From positions 248,001 to 312,000 of the forward strand of contig BBMW01000005.1 of assembly GCA_000759755.1 (NCBI GenBank): a DNA stretch of 64,000 bases, in the 5' to 3' direction. The position numbers and the translations under genes were made by a program. The stretch comes from Citrobacter werkmanii NBRC 105721. Its GTDB lineage: Bacteria; Pseudomonadota; Gammaproteobacteria; Enterobacterales; Enterobacteriaceae. This document shows, piece after piece, positions 63,979 through 64,000 of this stretch (positions are counted from its first letter, which is position 1; the number at the start of each line of letters is the position of its first letter). Below the pieces are notes generated by a model, which was given only the letters and a program-made list of their open reading frames with translations, had not been told where the DNA came from and made no database searches.

Positions 63979-64000
63979 TTACATGCTTACCCTGACCTGC

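Overview
The window is a piece of an enterobacterial chromosome, most likely Citrobacter or a close relative (genus is inference). Most proteins are readily recognised as counterparts of Escherichia coli genes, and long stretches keep the E. coli order: tam-yneE-uxaB, yneG-glsB-sad-ptrR, sotB-marC-marRAB-eamA-ydeE, mgtS-dgcZ-dcp-ydfG-rspR-ydfZ-ydfI-ydfJ, and rspA-ynfA-ynfB-speG-ynfC-ynfD-ynfF-ynfG-ynfH-dmsD. Blocks absent from that E. coli order sit between these stretches.

The window spans the replication terminus. A 28-bp site matching the chromosome-dimer-resolution site dif lies at 17524..17551, in gene-poor sequence next to hipBA and digH. A Tus-binding Ter site lies 3.7 kb further right (21236..21253), between yneE and uxaB, oriented to stop forks that have run past dif from the left. 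This matches the dif-TerC layout of E. coli.

Layout. 1-1.7 kb: end of a 3-oxoacid CoA-transferase operon and a divergent LysR regulator. 1.7-8.8 kb: the D-Ala-D-Ala dipeptide operon ddpXABCDF, headed by an RpiR-family regulator and preceded by a clear sigma-54 promoter with NtrC-like enhancers. 9-15.6 kb: hdeB, a chemoreceptor with a FliA (sigma-28) promoter, a yiaW/yiaV-like efflux pair, a CRP-fold regulator and a hipBA-type module. 15.6-18.3 kb: digH, a VF530-type gene, dif and a decayed grpB-like gene. 18.3-27.3 kb: mostly core metabolism, including altronate oxidoreductase, glutaminase and succinate semialdehyde dehydrogenase. 27.3-34.8 kb: a catabolic island for an acid sugar (DUF1537 kinase, PdxA2, Fe-ADH, DHDPS-family lyase, D-2-hydroxyacid dehydrogenase, MFS permease, DeoR regulator). 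35-40.6 kb: the mar region with exporters. 40.6-46.4 kb: the urea ABC transporter urtABCDE with a sigma-54 promoter and an NtrC-like site, placed between ydeE and mgtS. 46.6-53.7 kb: mgtS, probable sRNA mgrR, dgcZ, dcp, ydfG, rspR, ydfZ and ydfI. 53.8-56.5 kb: ydfJ and rspA, which with ydfI form a sugar-acid operon not split by a prophage. 56.6-63.9 kb: ynfA to dmsD, ending in the selenate/DMSO reductase operon with a NarL/NarP-type 7-2-7 site.

The genes suggest two nitrogen-scavenging transport operons (dipeptide and urea) under NtrC/sigma-54, several sugar-acid routes (uxaB, rspA/ydfI, the dtnK island), anaerobic respiration genes, and an intact multiple-antibiotic-resistance regulatory locus. 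No transposase, integrase, CRISPR array, rRNA or tRNA was found.
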